Positions 17,766-28,622 are shown, counted from the first letter of the stretch. The stretch: 64,000 nt of DNA from Mucilaginibacter sp. JRF (GCF_015223065.1 NZ_JADFBY010000001.1:992001-1056000), one strand, 5' to 3'. Translations and numbers: made by a program. Notes: generated by a model not told the origin, from the sequence alone.

Positions 17766-19265
17766 ATGAAAAAGATATTATACATAAGCCTGCTGTTTTT
17801 AGTCGCCCTTGCCGGTTGTAACAAAATTCTGGATAAGGATTCGGTACGTGTGGTTGGCGAACAAAACATGTGGAATAAATTGGAGGATGCACGTGCTGGT
17901 ATAATGGGCGTTTACGCGCTTACCAGAGCAGCACTGTCTGACAATAATCGCCATTGGATATATGGTGATGTACGCACCGGTGAGTTTGTTAGCCCTAACC
18001 GTCAGGATCTGAAAGCGGTAACATCAAACCAGTTGAATGCCTCATACGAAACTATTGATGCCCTATCAGACTGGACTCGCTTTTACGCTATCATAAACTC
18101 AGCGAACATATTTTTAGAGCGTATTGATGAAGTTAAAGCCGCCGACAGGCGCTATACCGAAAACAACATGATAGTTGATAAGGCACAGGTACGTTTATTA
18201 CGTGCTTTTGCATACTTCTACATGGTACGTATTTGGGGCGATGTGCCTTTCATCGTAACCTCTCACGATGGTAAGTTTGAAAATAAACCACGTGAGCAGC
18301 AAGCTAAAATATTAGTTTGGGTTGAGCAGGAACTGCTTGCCGCCGCTGATGATCTGCCATTTATTTACAGCGCAAGTGATGAGCAACAACCAGGCGCATA
18401 TTATGGCGAAAGTGATGGCAGATGGGGTGGCGCGCTTGCCACAAAAAACTCAGCATACGCCATACTTGCACACGTAGCTGCATGGCAAGGTAACTATGAT
18501 GATGTTGCTACCTATGCAAAATTTGTTGAAGATAACTATGGCCGTAGCCGTATCGGTTTTTATTCAACCAATGACCTTACACGTTCAAACGGTTACTTCT
18601 GGAATAAAAACTACAGCCAGATGTTTGGCTTTAACTCTGACTGGGGCCATATTGATGGTTCGGTAACCGGCCACATTGAGGAGCTGACTCTGGCACAACC
18701 GGTTGTTACCAAAAATGTACCTGACATTTACATGCCGAAGGATACTATTATTAAAGTGTTTGATCAAATAAATGATGAACGCTTTAGTTTAGATACCCTT
18801 GGTCAACCCCGTAACGAGAACTACTTCACTAATTTTAATGGTAAGTACCCAATTTTCAGCAAGATAAAAGTAATTCAGGGCGGTAGTACCGATCCTAATT
18901 TCAGGTACTTCACCAGTGCATTGATATTCACCAGGTTAGAAGATATTGTTTTATTGCGTGCTGAAGCTCTGGCTGTTTTGGGCGATCAAAACGGAGCTTT
19001 AAATGAGGTGCTTAATATCATGACTCGCCGTGGAATAAATAGTATTACAATAAATGGAGAGATCATCGATATGGTTTTTGAGGAACGCCGCAGAGAGTTG
19101 ATGGGCGAAGGCCATCGCTGGTACGATTTGGTACGCTATAATAAGATCAAGCAAAATAATCCGGCATTTATGCAACTTATTAGTTCGCAAGGTATTTACT
19201 GGCCTATTTCGCGTAAGCTTATTTCACAAAACAATCAATTAACTCAAAATCCATACTGGAAATAA
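17766..19265 (+). CDS. SusD/RagB-family surface nutrient-binding lipoprotein
   Basis: This 499-residue lipoprotein (lipobox LAGC, Cys about 18) should form the lid of the preceding SusC transporter. Family marks are the helical motif LLRAFAYFYMVRIWGDVPFI (about 145-164) and the C-terminal signature RRRELMGEGHRWYDLVRYNKI (about 440-460), with TPR-like helices between. It lies 34 bp after susC and 11 bp before the next gene, consistent with one transcript. Confidence 0.94.
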   Translation: MKKILYISLLFLVALAGCNKILDKDSVRVVGEQNMWNKLEDARAGIMGVYALTRAALSDNNRHWIYGDVRTGEFVSPNRQDLKAVTSNQLNASYETIDALSDWTRFYAIINSANIFLERIDEVKAADRRYTENNMIVDKAQVRLLRAFAYFYMVRIWGDVPFIVTSHDGKFENKPREQQAKILVWVEQELLAAADDLPFIYSASDEQQPGAYYGESDGRWGGALATKNSAYAILAHVAAWQGNYDDVATYAKFVEDNYGRSRIGFYSTNDLTRSNGYFWNKNYSQMFGFNSDWGHIDGSVTGHIEELTLAQPVVTKNVPDIYMPKDTIIKVFDQINDERFSLDTLGQPRNENYFTNFNGKYPIFSKIKVIQGGSTDPNFRYFTSALIFTRLEDIVLLRAEALAVLGDQNGALNEVLNIMTRRGINSITINGEIIDMVFEERRRELMGEGHRWYDLVRYNKIKQNNPAFMQLISSQGIYWPISRKLISQNNQLTQNPYWK

Positions 19266-19276
19266 AACAGACATAT

Positions 19277-20386
19277 ATGAATACTATAGAAAAATATATG
19301 AAAGCTACTATGCTGCTGTTTTGTGTGGCAGCAATATCAGTAGGCTGTAGCAAAGATGGTGGCTACTACGATGCTGCTGATAATGATCCGCAGTTTGCTG
19401 GTAACACTTATGAGTACCTGAAAAGCAAGCCGGGTGTTTATGATTCGCTTGTGGCAGTTATTGATCGTATGGGTTTAAAAGAAACCCTTACCGACAGTAG
19501 CGTAACCTTATTCGCGGTTACAAACCCAAGTTTTCAACTGGCTATAACCAACTTGAATACACTACGCCGCCAAACTGATAAAGACCCGCTTTACCTGTCA
19601 AACATTGATGGCGTACATCTGGATACAATGGCCTCTTACTATATCATCAGAGGTAAATACACGTCTGATTCGCTTACGCTACAGGATGGACTTGATCTGC
19701 CAAGTGTGCGTTTCGCTTTCCCGATGCATGGTAAACTGATCAGAAATTCAGCGTCAGGCAATGTAGGTGCAGGCCCTGTAGCGGTTGAGTTTAGTAACAC
19801 CAAACGCAGCAAGTTCATACGCAATTGGTCAACCACTACAACCGGTTCAAACAACATACTAACCAGAAATGGTGTGGTACACGTAGTTAGTCCTGATCAT
19901 ATTTTCGGGTTCGATGAATTTGTTACCCGCTTAACATTTGTACCTCCGCCACCAAACCTGATGCTTGAAATTGGTGGTAAGCTTACCGTATTGCGTGATA
20001 ACGCCGGTGGTGCCGATAACGGTGAAGGTTCTAAAAAGGTTATTGACGGTGACGACCACACCAAATTCCTAGCTGAATTTCAGGGTCGTATATGGATGCA
20101 GTACGAACTTAAAGAACCTGCTGTATCAGGAGTATACACACTTATATCGGCTAATGACGCGCCAGACCGCGACCCAAGAGCATGGACATATGAAGGCTCA
20201 ATGGATGGAAAAACCTGGGTTGAGTTAGACAGACGCAGCAACTTCTTTTTTGAAGAAAGGTATCAGCAAAAAGTATTCAGATGTGATAACACAGTTGCTT
20301 ACAAATACTACCGTGTAGATATCTCAGAAATTAACGGTAGCGGTGCATTCCAGTTAGCTGAGTGGACAATTAACCGTGCGAATTAA
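19277..20386 (+). CDS. Lipoprotein with fasciclin and discoidin (F5/8 type C) domains
   Basis: This 369-residue protein has a lipobox (SVGC, Cys about 24), a fasciclin (FAS1) domain (about 40-215; YEYLKSKPGVYDSLVAVI, TLFAVTNPSFQ, NGVVHVVSPDHIFG) and a C-terminal F5/8-type-C/galactose-binding-like domain (about 230-369; GSKKVIDGD, SANDAPDRDPRAWTYEGS, YKYYRVDISE). Both domains typically bind glycans or other surface partners, so it is likely an accessory binding protein of the SusCD complex. The C-terminal domain is clearly paralogous to that of the last gene in the operon. Confidence 0.87.
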   Translation: MNTIEKYMKATMLLFCVAAISVGCSKDGGYYDAADNDPQFAGNTYEYLKSKPGVYDSLVAVIDRMGLKETLTDSSVTLFAVTNPSFQLAITNLNTLRRQTDKDPLYLSNIDGVHLDTMASYYIIRGKYTSDSLTLQDGLDLPSVRFAFPMHGKLIRNSASGNVGAGPVAVEFSNTKRSKFIRNWSTTTTGSNNILTRNGVVHVVSPDHIFGFDEFVTRLTFVPPPPNLMLEIGGKLTVLRDNAGGADNGEGSKKVIDGDDHTKFLAEFQGRIWMQYELKEPAVSGVYTLISANDAPDRDPRAWTYEGSMDGKTWVELDRRSNFFFEERYQQKVFRCDNTVAYKYYRVDISEINGSGAFQLAEWTINRAN

Positions 20387-20422
20387 GACATGGGTTTTAA
20401 AAAATATAACATGATTCCTGAC

Positions 20423-21511
20423 ATGCATATAGAAGTTAAAAAACAAATTGCATTGCTGCTACTGGCTTTTGTAACGCTAAGTAGTTGTAAAAAGATATTT
20501 AACCTGCCCGAAGAAAAGGACTATTTAAGCTCAAATGTAAATTACAGCAATAAGATTTTTGATCCGATCATAGGCCGTAATTCTTTAATGGGTGGGTTTA
20601 ACGGTGATAATTCAACTCAACCTATAAAGTTTGAGATAATCAACGCCCGTTTCGGAGATGGCCGTCCGGTAACCGACTTATTTCAGGTTAAGCCAACCTA
20701 CGTTTGGACAAAGGCTTACACCGGGCTTGAAAAAAGCATTGAGGAGATAGAAGCAAAGCGTAAACTTGAAGATCACCCACTGTTTGAGGTTCGTCAATCA
20801 GGCGAATTTATTATGTGGGCTTCAACAACTAATGAGCTGTTAACTCCACGTTCATCCGATAGTACTAACTTTCCGCAGGATACACGTTTTTTTGATGTGC
20901 GTATAACTAATACTGGTGGTAGCACAATAATTCGCGATCTTCAGGTACGCCCATTCCGCGAGCGCCCTTATGAGCCATCTGATGACTTTAATATTTATTC
21001 GGGCGGACCGGCACCACATCCTAAAAGCCCTTACAATCCTAACAGCCGCAACTATATTCGTCCGTTTTTGAATAACGTTATTGGCGACCAGACAGAACAG
21101 CCGCTACGCAGCAATGACGATTATAAAGAGGTTGTAGTTTACATACGCCCATTCACAGGTGGTAACGGTAACTCTATCCGTTTCAAATTCCTGGATAAGG
21201 ATTCAGTAGCCATAAACCCTGCGTTGTTTAATGAAACAAAGTGGGATAGGATAGTACACGGTTTTGATATGGAAAAAACCAATGAGTATGTACAATACAC
21301 CGTAGCTTACCCGATACCATTAGTTGAAATACCAACAAATTATGCACCTGGCGGAAGCCGTGATCATGCTGAATTTAGTTATTCCAGAATAGGCTTTAGT
21401 GGTGTGCGCGTAATCGCAAGTTTCGGGATCGATTTTGCTATATACAAAAAGGGCGACTGGGAAGTTGTTTTCCATTTCCTGAAAGAGAATCCAAAGTTTG
21501 AAGACGAATAA
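20423..21511 (+). CDS. SusCD-associated lipoprotein (DUF5007-like)
   Basis: This protein of about 362 residues has a signal of 22 residues with lipobox LSSC when started at the ATG giving MHIEVKKQIAL; in-frame ATGs at 20390 and 20411 are alternatives. The body is beta-rich with no catalytic motif. From memory it resembles a Bacteroidota family labelled DUF5007 that accompanies SusCD genes; this was not checked. Conserved-looking segments include FEIINARFGDGRP and the C-terminal GDWEVVFHFLKENPKFED. It lies between the fasciclin-discoidin gene and the second susC. Confidence 0.65.
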   Translation: MHIEVKKQIALLLLAFVTLSSCKKIFNLPEEKDYLSSNVNYSNKIFDPIIGRNSLMGGFNGDNSTQPIKFEIINARFGDGRPVTDLFQVKPTYVWTKAYTGLEKSIEEIEAKRKLEDHPLFEVRQSGEFIMWASTTNELLTPRSSDSTNFPQDTRFFDVRITNTGGSTIIRDLQVRPFRERPYEPSDDFNIYSGGPAPHPKSPYNPNSRNYIRPFLNNVIGDQTEQPLRSNDDYKEVVVYIRPFTGGNGNSIRFKFLDKDSVAINPALFNETKWDRIVHGFDMEKTNEYVQYTVAYPIPLVEIPTNYAPGGSRDHAEFSYSRIGFSGVRVIASFGIDFAIYKKGDWEVVFHFLKENPKFEDE

Positions 21512-21531
21512 AAACCGATAAAGCCATCACA

Positions 21532-24500
21532 ATGAGAATACTTAGACTATTTTATACAGTGCTTCTTGTTTGCATGATATGCGGCACAAAAGTTTATTCG
21601 CAAACAAAAGTTATTACAGTTAGCGGTACCGTTTTAGATAAAGCCGCCAATATTGAGCTACCGGGTGTAACGGTTGCATCAAACGGCAAAGGCTTGATAC
21701 AAACTGACGGTAAAGGCCGCTTTACAGTAAACGTACCCGAAAATGCAATACTGTCATTTTCATTTATGGGTTACGCAACCCAAACAATAAAAGCCACCGC
21801 AGGCATGAAAAATGTGGTGGTTAATATGGGCGAAGATAAAAAAGCCTTAAATGAGGTAATTATCGTAGCCTACCAAAATCGTACTAAAGAAACAACCTCG
21901 GGTTCAACTACTATTATATCAGGTAAAGAGGTGCAAGATGTTCCGGTTGCTAATATTGAGCAATTACTACAAGGTAAAGTTGCCGGTTTGAACATCCAGA
22001 ACAACACCGGTGCACCGGGTTTCCGTGGTTCGGTTCAGGTGCGTGGTCTTTCAACCCTGAGTGTGCAGGGTAGTGGTAACGAATCATTCTTACAGCCAAC
22101 ATCGCCATTATATATTATTGATGGTGTGCCGCTGGATGCTGATAAGGCATCTGAGTTTGGTTTCCAAACCCAGGGACCGGGTGTGAGCCCGCTATCATTG
22201 ATCCCGCAAGAGGATATTGAGAACATACAGGTAATGAAAGATGCTCAGGCAACTTCAATGTATGGTTCGCGCGGTGCTTATGGTGTAATTATCATTACCA
22301 CAAAAAGAGGTAACTCAAAAGTGCCACGTGTACGTTACACAACCAACTTCTTTGTTGAGGCGCCGCCAAAGCTGCGAGAAACATTGGGTGGTAATGCTGA
22401 GCGCCAGGCAAAAATTCAGCAGATATTATCAAATGCGCGTACTGTGCAGCAATTAAGGCAGTTAGGTTTAACTGACTTCTTGGCCGACAGTTTGAACGCG
22501 TACTGGAATAACTCTACCGACTGGCAATCAGTATTTTATGCTACCACTTATAACCAAAGCCATAACCTTGCGCTTGATGGTGGTGATCAACGCTTTAACT
22601 ACAAAGCTAACGTTGGTTATTTCTCGCAAAAAGGTGTAATTAAAAACACTGGTTTTGACAGGTATAATCTTAACATGAACATGGAATTTAAGCCGAATGA
22701 TAAGTTCCGCTTCTTTGGTTCATTATTTGGCTCGGTAGGTAACCAGGCTAAGGGCGATGGTGTGGGTCTGTTACAATCAGGTGTGGCCACAAACGGGCAA
22801 GCATCAACCTTATTGCCACCACCATCATTCTACTTGTCATCAAACGGGGTAACATCGGCTTTGCGTACGCAAAACAGCAATAGCTCCCGAAATTTACGTA
22901 CCAACGTTGATGGTAGGTATGAATTTATACCCGGCCTGGCATTATCATCAAGTATAAGCTATGATTATACATCTGATGCTGAGGCTACATTTACACCGGC
23001 GGCAGCCAACTCACAATACGCTAAGGTGTATGATTTTGAAGGCCGCAACTTTACTTTATACAATCGTAACGCTATAACTTACGCTAAAACCTTTGGTACT
23101 GATCATACCATATTTGTAAACACCTTTAATGAGATCTACAAGCAAGGCGCGCAAAGCGGTATCATCCGCCAGGAGCGTACCCCGAATGATCAGTTACAAG
23201 GCCCTGTAGGTTATGACGCTTATTATTCGCGTGGTGGTGGTGTGTTATCAAACTACCGTAACGCAACTATCGCATCTTTCGCAGGTTCATTCACTTACGA
23301 TTACAAGAAAAAGTACGTTGCCGAGTTCTCATACCGTCTTGATGGTACATCATCAAACGGTTTGGAAAATCCATACTCAAAAAATCCATCAGTGGGTTTA
23401 CGCTGGAACTTTAACAAAGAGAACTATTTAAGTGATCTGCCATGGTTAAGTTTTGGTAGCTTGCGTTTAACCTGGGGTCAAAACATTGTACCAAGCGGTT
23501 CGCTGCAAAGTATATATGGTGTGTATAACCTGAATGGTAACTTTAACAACAACCCAACCATTGGTATTAATTACGATTTTATACCAAATCCATCATTAAA
23601 ACCTACTACTACTACACAATATAACTTAGGTTTTGATCTGGGCTTGTTTCAGGAAAAACTTACTCTGGTGTTTGATACTTATTACAAGCACGTTGACAAC
23701 TTATTGTTTGACAGGTTTTTGGCAAACACAACAGGTTTTGGCAGATTGGCCAGTAATGATGTAGGTATTGCCAACTATGGTTATGAGTTAATGATCACAG
23801 CAAGGCCTATCACTAAAAAGGATTTTACCTGGACAATATCAGTTAACGGTGCAATAAACCGCGATATGTTACTGAAATTACCGGTTGAATACAATGGACA
23901 GTACATACGTTTTGATAATAGCGACTACCGTCAGCACATTGTTTATCGTGTGGGTAAAAATACTCTGTCAAACTATTTACGCATAAACGAAGGTGTTTAC
24001 GCTTATGATACCGATGTACCTGTTGACCCGGTTACCGGTAAACGCTACCAAACTAATGGTACTGCTTTTGAAGGTGGCGACCCTAAATTTAAAGATGTTA
24101 ATGGTGATTATATACTTGATGATCGCGATTACGAGATCACAGGTAACTCACAACCATTGGTAACGGGTGGTGTATCAACTAACATTACTTATAAAAGCTG
24201 GGGTTTAAATATCTACGGTACATTTACCGCTAACAGAACAATATTGAACAACGCTTTGTCTGACCGTATGGCCATCATGCGCGACCCGTTCTCCCTGTTA
24301 GCAGTTGTGCCACTATCAAACCTTAATATTTGGCGTAATCCTGGTGATGTAACCAGGTACCCTAACCCTTATGATTTCTCGCGCTTTGGCCAGATACTTC
24401 CATTGCGCCCTGATCAAACACTGTGGGCTGAAGAAGGTACGTACTTCAAGTTAAACAACGTAACACTATCGTACATGTTTAACAGAAATGCTATCAGACG

Positions 24501-24678
24501 CTATGGTTTTAACAGCTTAAGGGTGTATTTCTCAACTAATAACCTGGTTACATTCTCAGGCTATTCAGGTCCTAACCCCGAAAACGTGACCACGTTAGGT
24601 CGCGATATTTCAAATGGTTACCCTGTGGCCCGTACCTATAACCTTGGTTTAAATCTTGAACTTAATACAGGTAAATAA
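21532..24678 (+). CDS. SusC/RagA-family TonB-dependent transporter (full-length)
   Basis: This 1048-residue outer-membrane importer has a signal peptide (about 1-24), a carboxypeptidase-regulatory-like domain (about 27-112; TVSGTVLDKAANIELPGVTV, LSFSFMGYATQTI), a plug (about 120-250; IEQLLQGKVAGLNIQNNTG, MYGSRGAYGVIIITTKRG) and a C-terminal barrel ending in a NLGLNLELNTGK strand. It is the second SusC in the same operon and pairs with the SusD gene 11 bp downstream. Two different SusCD pairs suggest two ligand sizes or a double complex. Confidence 0.95.
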   Translation: MRILRLFYTVLLVCMICGTKVYSQTKVITVSGTVLDKAANIELPGVTVASNGKGLIQTDGKGRFTVNVPENAILSFSFMGYATQTIKATAGMKNVVVNMGEDKKALNEVIIVAYQNRTKETTSGSTTIISGKEVQDVPVANIEQLLQGKVAGLNIQNNTGAPGFRGSVQVRGLSTLSVQGSGNESFLQPTSPLYIIDGVPLDADKASEFGFQTQGPGVSPLSLIPQEDIENIQVMKDAQATSMYGSRGAYGVIIITTKRGNSKVPRVRYTTNFFVEAPPKLRETLGGNAERQAKIQQILSNARTVQQLRQLGLTDFLADSLNAYWNNSTDWQSVFYATTYNQSHNLALDGGDQRFNYKANVGYFSQKGVIKNTGFDRYNLNMNMEFKPNDKFRFFGSLFGSVGNQAKGDGVGLLQSGVATNGQASTLLPPPSFYLSSNGVTSALRTQNSNSSRNLRTNVDGRYEFIPGLALSSSISYDYTSDAEATFTPAAANSQYAKVYDFEGRNFTLYNRNAITYAKTFGTDHTIFVNTFNEIYKQGAQSGIIRQERTPNDQLQGPVGYDAYYSRGGGVLSNYRNATIASFAGSFTYDYKKKYVAEFSYRLDGTSSNGLENPYSKNPSVGLRWNFNKENYLSDLPWLSFGSLRLTWGQNIVPSGSLQSIYGVYNLNGNFNNNPTIGINYDFIPNPSLKPTTTTQYNLGFDLGLFQEKLTLVFDTYYKHVDNLLFDRFLANTTGFGRLASNDVGIANYGYELMITARPITKKDFTWTISVNGAINRDMLLKLPVEYNGQYIRFDNSDYRQHIVYRVGKNTLSNYLRINEGVYAYDTDVPVDPVTGKRYQTNGTAFEGGDPKFKDVNGDYILDDRDYEITGNSQPLVTGGVSTNITYKSWGLNIYGTFTANRTILNNALSDRMAIMRDPFSLLAVVPLSNLNIWRNPGDVTRYPNPYDFSRFGQILPLRPDQTLWAEEGTYFKLNNVTLSYMFNRNAIRRYGFNSLRVYFSTNNLVTFSGYSGPNPENVTTLGRDISNGYPVARTYNLGLNLELNTGK

Positions 24679-24689
24679 ACACAGCAGTC

Positions 24690-26216
24690 ATGAAAAAGAT
24701 CATCATAGTTATATTGATAATTACAGGCAGCTTTTGTTTGCCATCATGTAAAAAATTCCTGAATATACAGCCAATTGACAAGCTGACAGGTAATAACTTC
24801 TATCAATCAAAAGAAGACGTAGTAGCTAACATCTACGATATGTCGAGAAGGTTTTTTGGCAAGATCAATGAAACCCACTTTATAGGCGCTACCGGCGAGT
24901 ACCGTGCGGGCGAAGTAATGCACGAAGCGCAGGCTGATAACGGACCGGCTCGTGAGTATGTTGAGGTGCTTGGCCGTAACGATCTGATATTCCTTTTAAG
25001 TGGTGGCAGGCCTTGGGATGGTTTCTACAATTTTGCACGCATAACCGACTGGACAGGTTATTACCAGGTTATACAAAGCGCCAACATACTTATTGAAAAA
25101 CTGAACGAAGGGGTACCCGGCGTTAGCGCGACCGAAGCTAACCAGTTTAAGGCAGAGGCAGCTTTTATACGTTCACTATCGTACTTTTTTATGGTGAGGT
25201 TATATGGTGATGTTGCTTACTATACTGATGCCTTTCAGTCAGAACCGCTGCCTCGCGAAAACATGGTATCGGTACTAAACAAATCAATTGCCGATCTTAA
25301 AACCTATAAAGACTTTTTACCATGGACGTATTCTGATCCGGCATTAAAAGGTGTGCGTGCAAGTAAAGGCAGTATCATAGCTCTGCTCATGAATATGAAT
25401 ATGTGGAACGCTGGTTTTGACAGAGCTAATGCTAATAAATATTGGCAGGAAACTGCTGACCTTGGCCGTGAACTGATACGAAGCAATGCTTATAAGTTGC
25501 TACCAATTGAACAATGGTCAACAGTAATAAAAGGCCGTTCGGATGAGAGCTTGTTTGAGTTTTACCGCAGTATAAACTACGGTGATCAAAATTCGGCCGT
25601 AGCGCCTTTTGGCGATATGTTTTTGCATTACCCATACAAACGCCCGGAGTATACACACCGTGTTAGCTTTGCTTATTACCGTGGTGAGTACATGCAAAAG
25701 TTGTATCCTGATGCATCAGATGCCCGCTCACGTATTTGGTTTGATGAGGATATATATGCAGATAACGGCCGGTTTATGATGCTCAAATTTGCTGCTAACT
25801 CATTTGCCAGCGGTGAAGAAGATGCCAACCCCGATAATACCTTCATGATATTCAGATACGCTGGTGAGATATTGCTTTGCGCCGAGGCCTTGGCCGATCT
25901 GAATGAAGATAATGAAGCCATTGAGCTGCTTAATCTTGTACGTGGCAGGGCCGAAGCCGGTAGTTATGATGGTGGTGGCGGTCAGGATCTTAAAGATTTT
26001 ATTTTTCTTGAAAGATCTCGTGAGTTAATGGGCGAGGGGCATCATTATTTTGACCTGGTACGTACCCGTCGCATACTGAGCAGTCAGTGGTCATACAACG
26101 TTTTAACGTTGGACAAGTTTAATCGTGGAGCATGGACATGGCCAATAAGTACAAGCGCGATGATCAACAATCCATTCATGACATTGAATGCGTACTGGGT
26201 AAATGGCGGTAATTAA
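24690..26216 (+). CDS. SusD/RagB-family surface lipoprotein (second copy)
   Basis: This 508-residue lipoprotein (lipobox LPSC, Cys about 20) has the SusD helical motif FIRSLSYFFMVRLYGDVAYY (about 155-174) and the C-terminal signature ERSRELMGEGHHYFDLVRTRR (about 448-468). It should cap the preceding SusC. The sequence differs substantially from the first SusD, so the two pairs are not recent duplicates. Confidence 0.94.
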   Translation: MKKIIIVILIITGSFCLPSCKKFLNIQPIDKLTGNNFYQSKEDVVANIYDMSRRFFGKINETHFIGATGEYRAGEVMHEAQADNGPAREYVEVLGRNDLIFLLSGGRPWDGFYNFARITDWTGYYQVIQSANILIEKLNEGVPGVSATEANQFKAEAAFIRSLSYFFMVRLYGDVAYYTDAFQSEPLPRENMVSVLNKSIADLKTYKDFLPWTYSDPALKGVRASKGSIIALLMNMNMWNAGFDRANANKYWQETADLGRELIRSNAYKLLPIEQWSTVIKGRSDESLFEFYRSINYGDQNSAVAPFGDMFLHYPYKRPEYTHRVSFAYYRGEYMQKLYPDASDARSRIWFDEDIYADNGRFMMLKFAANSFASGEEDANPDNTFMIFRYAGEILLCAEALADLNEDNEAIELLNLVRGRAEAGSYDGGGGQDLKDFIFLERSRELMGEGHHYFDLVRTRRILSSQWSYNVLTLDKFNRGAWTWPISTSAMINNPFMTLNAYWVNGGN

Positions 26217-26226
26217 TTAACTGTAA

Positions 26227-26958
26227 ATGAAAAGAAATATGAAAGCTATTTTGATCGTTTTTGCCGGCCTCGTGATTTTTTTGGCCGGATGTAAGCGCGA
26301 CGAATATTATATAGATGGCGGCAAAGCGCAGGCCGATTATCCGGGTAGCATGATGGAATATCTGGAACAAAAACCTGTTCCGTTTGATACCATCGCCCAA
26401 ATTGTTAAGCTGGCCGAAATGGAAGACACCTTCCGCAATGCCGACTTTACATTTTTCGCCCCGGATGATGATGTTGTTAAGCGTACAATAGGATCATTAA
26501 CAAACGGCGGCCTTAACGCAGACCTATATCGTTTAGGTCGTGATACCGTAAGGCAACTTTCAGACATTAGCCCGGTTATATGGCGTAAATTTTTGACACG
26601 CTATATGTTTGCCGGCATTAATCGTTTGAAAGATTATCCGCAAATTGATCTTGGTTTACAAAGCCAATATCCTGGTCAGCTTTATTACAGCAACAGTAAC
26701 GATGTATTTAACATAGGTGTTATATACGGAGATGCCAATGGTGTAAGGTACATAGGCCCACGCCGATTACATATTATGTACATACCTGATATAGCCAGTC
26801 CTACGGCAACATATTCACCAACATATATATCATCATCAGATATTAAACCACGAAACGGTGTGGTACACACACTGGCCTATTCAGGCTCTTATTTTGGTTA
26901 CAATTACGGTGAGTTTTTTGATGATGTTTACGTAACAGGATTAACATCAAGCAATTAA
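26227..26958 (+). CDS. Fasciclin-domain lipoprotein
   Basis: This 243-residue protein has a lipobox (LAGC, Cys about 22) and a single FAS1 domain covering most of the mature chain (MEYLEQKPVPFDTIAQIV, FTFFAPDDDVVKRTI, KPRNGVVHTLAYSG). It is the second FAS1 protein of the operon but lacks the discoidin module. FAS1 domains act in adhesion and protein or glycan binding; a surface accessory role to the SusCD pair is inferred. Confidence 0.87.
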   Translation: MKRNMKAILIVFAGLVIFLAGCKRDEYYIDGGKAQADYPGSMMEYLEQKPVPFDTIAQIVKLAEMEDTFRNADFTFFAPDDDVVKRTIGSLTNGGLNADLYRLGRDTVRQLSDISPVIWRKFLTRYMFAGINRLKDYPQIDLGLQSQYPGQLYYSNSNDVFNIGVIYGDANGVRYIGPRRLHIMYIPDIASPTATYSPTYISSSDIKPRNGVVHTLAYSGSYFGYNYGEFFDDVYVTGLTSSN

Positions 26959-26974
26959 TGGCAAATTATAAATT

Positions 26975-28594
26975 ATGAAAAGACATTTATATACAATCAT
27001 ATTATTGATCGCCATCATTGCATCGCAAGGATGTCGTAAAGAGAACGTTGAGCTGGTTGATCCGTATGCTGATGGTAAAGCACCTCTGGGGATCAACTTA
27101 AATAAGGATGCTGATCCGGTACCGGCAATCGGAGGCCCGGGTACCGAGGTTACTTTTAAAGTAACCGGTCTTAAAGAATATGACGGCACTGCCCGCTTTT
27201 TCTTTAATGGCGAGGAGGCTGAAATAGTAACAATAACTGATGCTGAGATCAAGGTTAAAGTTCCGCAATGGGGCAGTACAGGTATCACATCAATTGTTGT
27301 TGGTGATCAGCTTGTGCTTGGCCCCGAATTTAAAGTAACCGGCTTAGTTAATTTAGATCCCTCATTCCGCACAACAGCTGGCACCAATGGTCCGGTAAGC
27401 CAGGTATTTCCGTTAGTAGACGGTCGCAGCCTGGTAATAGGCTCATTTACAAATTATGATAACAAGGGTGTTATTACACCAATAAACCGTATAGCAAGAG
27501 TATCGGCAGACGGTGATTATGATCGTAGTTTCCGCACGGGTAAAGCAGCAAACGGTAGTTTATCAAGAGTTATTGAGATCAATAATAAATTTTATATCTC
27601 AGGTGGTTTTAGTGGCTACAATCAACGTACCGAAAATATCAGTAATATCACCGCGCTCAGTAATACAGGTGCTGTAGATTCAATCGGTATAATGGTTTAT
27701 AAGCGCCCAACATCAAGCAGTTCAACTATTGATACGCTAAAATGGTTCCCACGATTTAATGGCGGTACCAATAGCTATATTGACAAAATATATAAACATC
27801 AAAATAAAATATTAGCTACAGGTAATTTCAGATATTATGTAAAACGTACCTATGGTAAGCCTAACTATGATTTTACACGTGATACTGTTATTGTTGATAG
27901 TACCGAGATACGTCAGGTATTACGCTTTAACCTTGATGGTTCACTTGATAAAACATATCGTTTTAATACCTCAACCAACAAAGGTATGGTGTCAGCAAAT
28001 GGCTATATATCATCATACATGCACACCGAAGGTGCTAATTTTGAGAAGCTGCTTGTATTTGGCCAGTTTACAACCTTTGATGGTAAAACAGCCGGCAACA
28101 TAGTTCGCTTAAATGTTGATGGAACTGTAGATGAGTCATTCCAAACAGGTGTTGGCGCTGATAATGGTATATCATCATTAACCTACAACAGTGTCACCAA
28201 AAAATATCTTATTACAGGAGCATTTCGTAACTATGGTGGCAGGCCGGCTATTGGCATAGCTTTGCTTAATGAAGATGGCAGCCTTGATAATTCATTCCAA
28301 CCTAAAGTATTTGATAATTATTTAGGCTTTGCACGTCAGCTAAATGATGGTTTGATCGTACTGTCAGGCGGATTTAAAAAATACAATGGCGTAACTCGTA
28401 ATGGTTTTGCCATACTTACAGCCACAGGTGAGCTTGCCGACGGTTATAATGCAACTGGGCCATTCAGAGGCAGCTTATATGATGTTGTGGAAACGCAATC
28501 AGCTGATGGCAAACGTGCTTTATTACTTATGGGTAGCTTCTATAAGTTTGACAACGAGGATCGTAACAATATAATAAGGGTTACAATTGAATAA
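26975..28594 (+). CDS. Lipoprotein with IPT/TIG-like domain and delta-60-type repeats (DUF5008-like)
   Basis: This 539-residue protein has a lipobox (ASQGC, Cys about 20), an N-terminal immunoglobulin-like IPT/TIG region (about 40-125; GGPGTEVTFKVTGL), then at least five copies of the pattern R/LLNxDGSLDxSF (ADGDYDRSFRTG, LDGSLDKTYRF, VDGTVDESFQTG, EDGSLDNSFQP, TGELADGY), each followed by a GxFxxYxG strand pair. These delta-60-type repeats predict a beta-propeller. Probably surface exposed and ligand-binding. From memory the N-terminal part matches the family called DUF5008, unverified. Confidence 0.75.
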   Translation: MKRHLYTIILLIAIIASQGCRKENVELVDPYADGKAPLGINLNKDADPVPAIGGPGTEVTFKVTGLKEYDGTARFFFNGEEAEIVTITDAEIKVKVPQWGSTGITSIVVGDQLVLGPEFKVTGLVNLDPSFRTTAGTNGPVSQVFPLVDGRSLVIGSFTNYDNKGVITPINRIARVSADGDYDRSFRTGKAANGSLSRVIEINNKFYISGGFSGYNQRTENISNITALSNTGAVDSIGIMVYKRPTSSSSTIDTLKWFPRFNGGTNSYIDKIYKHQNKILATGNFRYYVKRTYGKPNYDFTRDTVIVDSTEIRQVLRFNLDGSLDKTYRFNTSTNKGMVSANGYISSYMHTEGANFEKLLVFGQFTTFDGKTAGNIVRLNVDGTVDESFQTGVGADNGISSLTYNSVTKKYLITGAFRNYGGRPAIGIALLNEDGSLDNSFQPKVFDNYLGFARQLNDGLIVLSGGFKKYNGVTRNGFAILTATGELADGYNATGPFRGSLYDVVETQSADGKRALLLMGSFYKFDNEDRNNIIRVTIE

Positions 28595-28622
28595 TACACC
28601 AAATTATAATATACCAAAACAG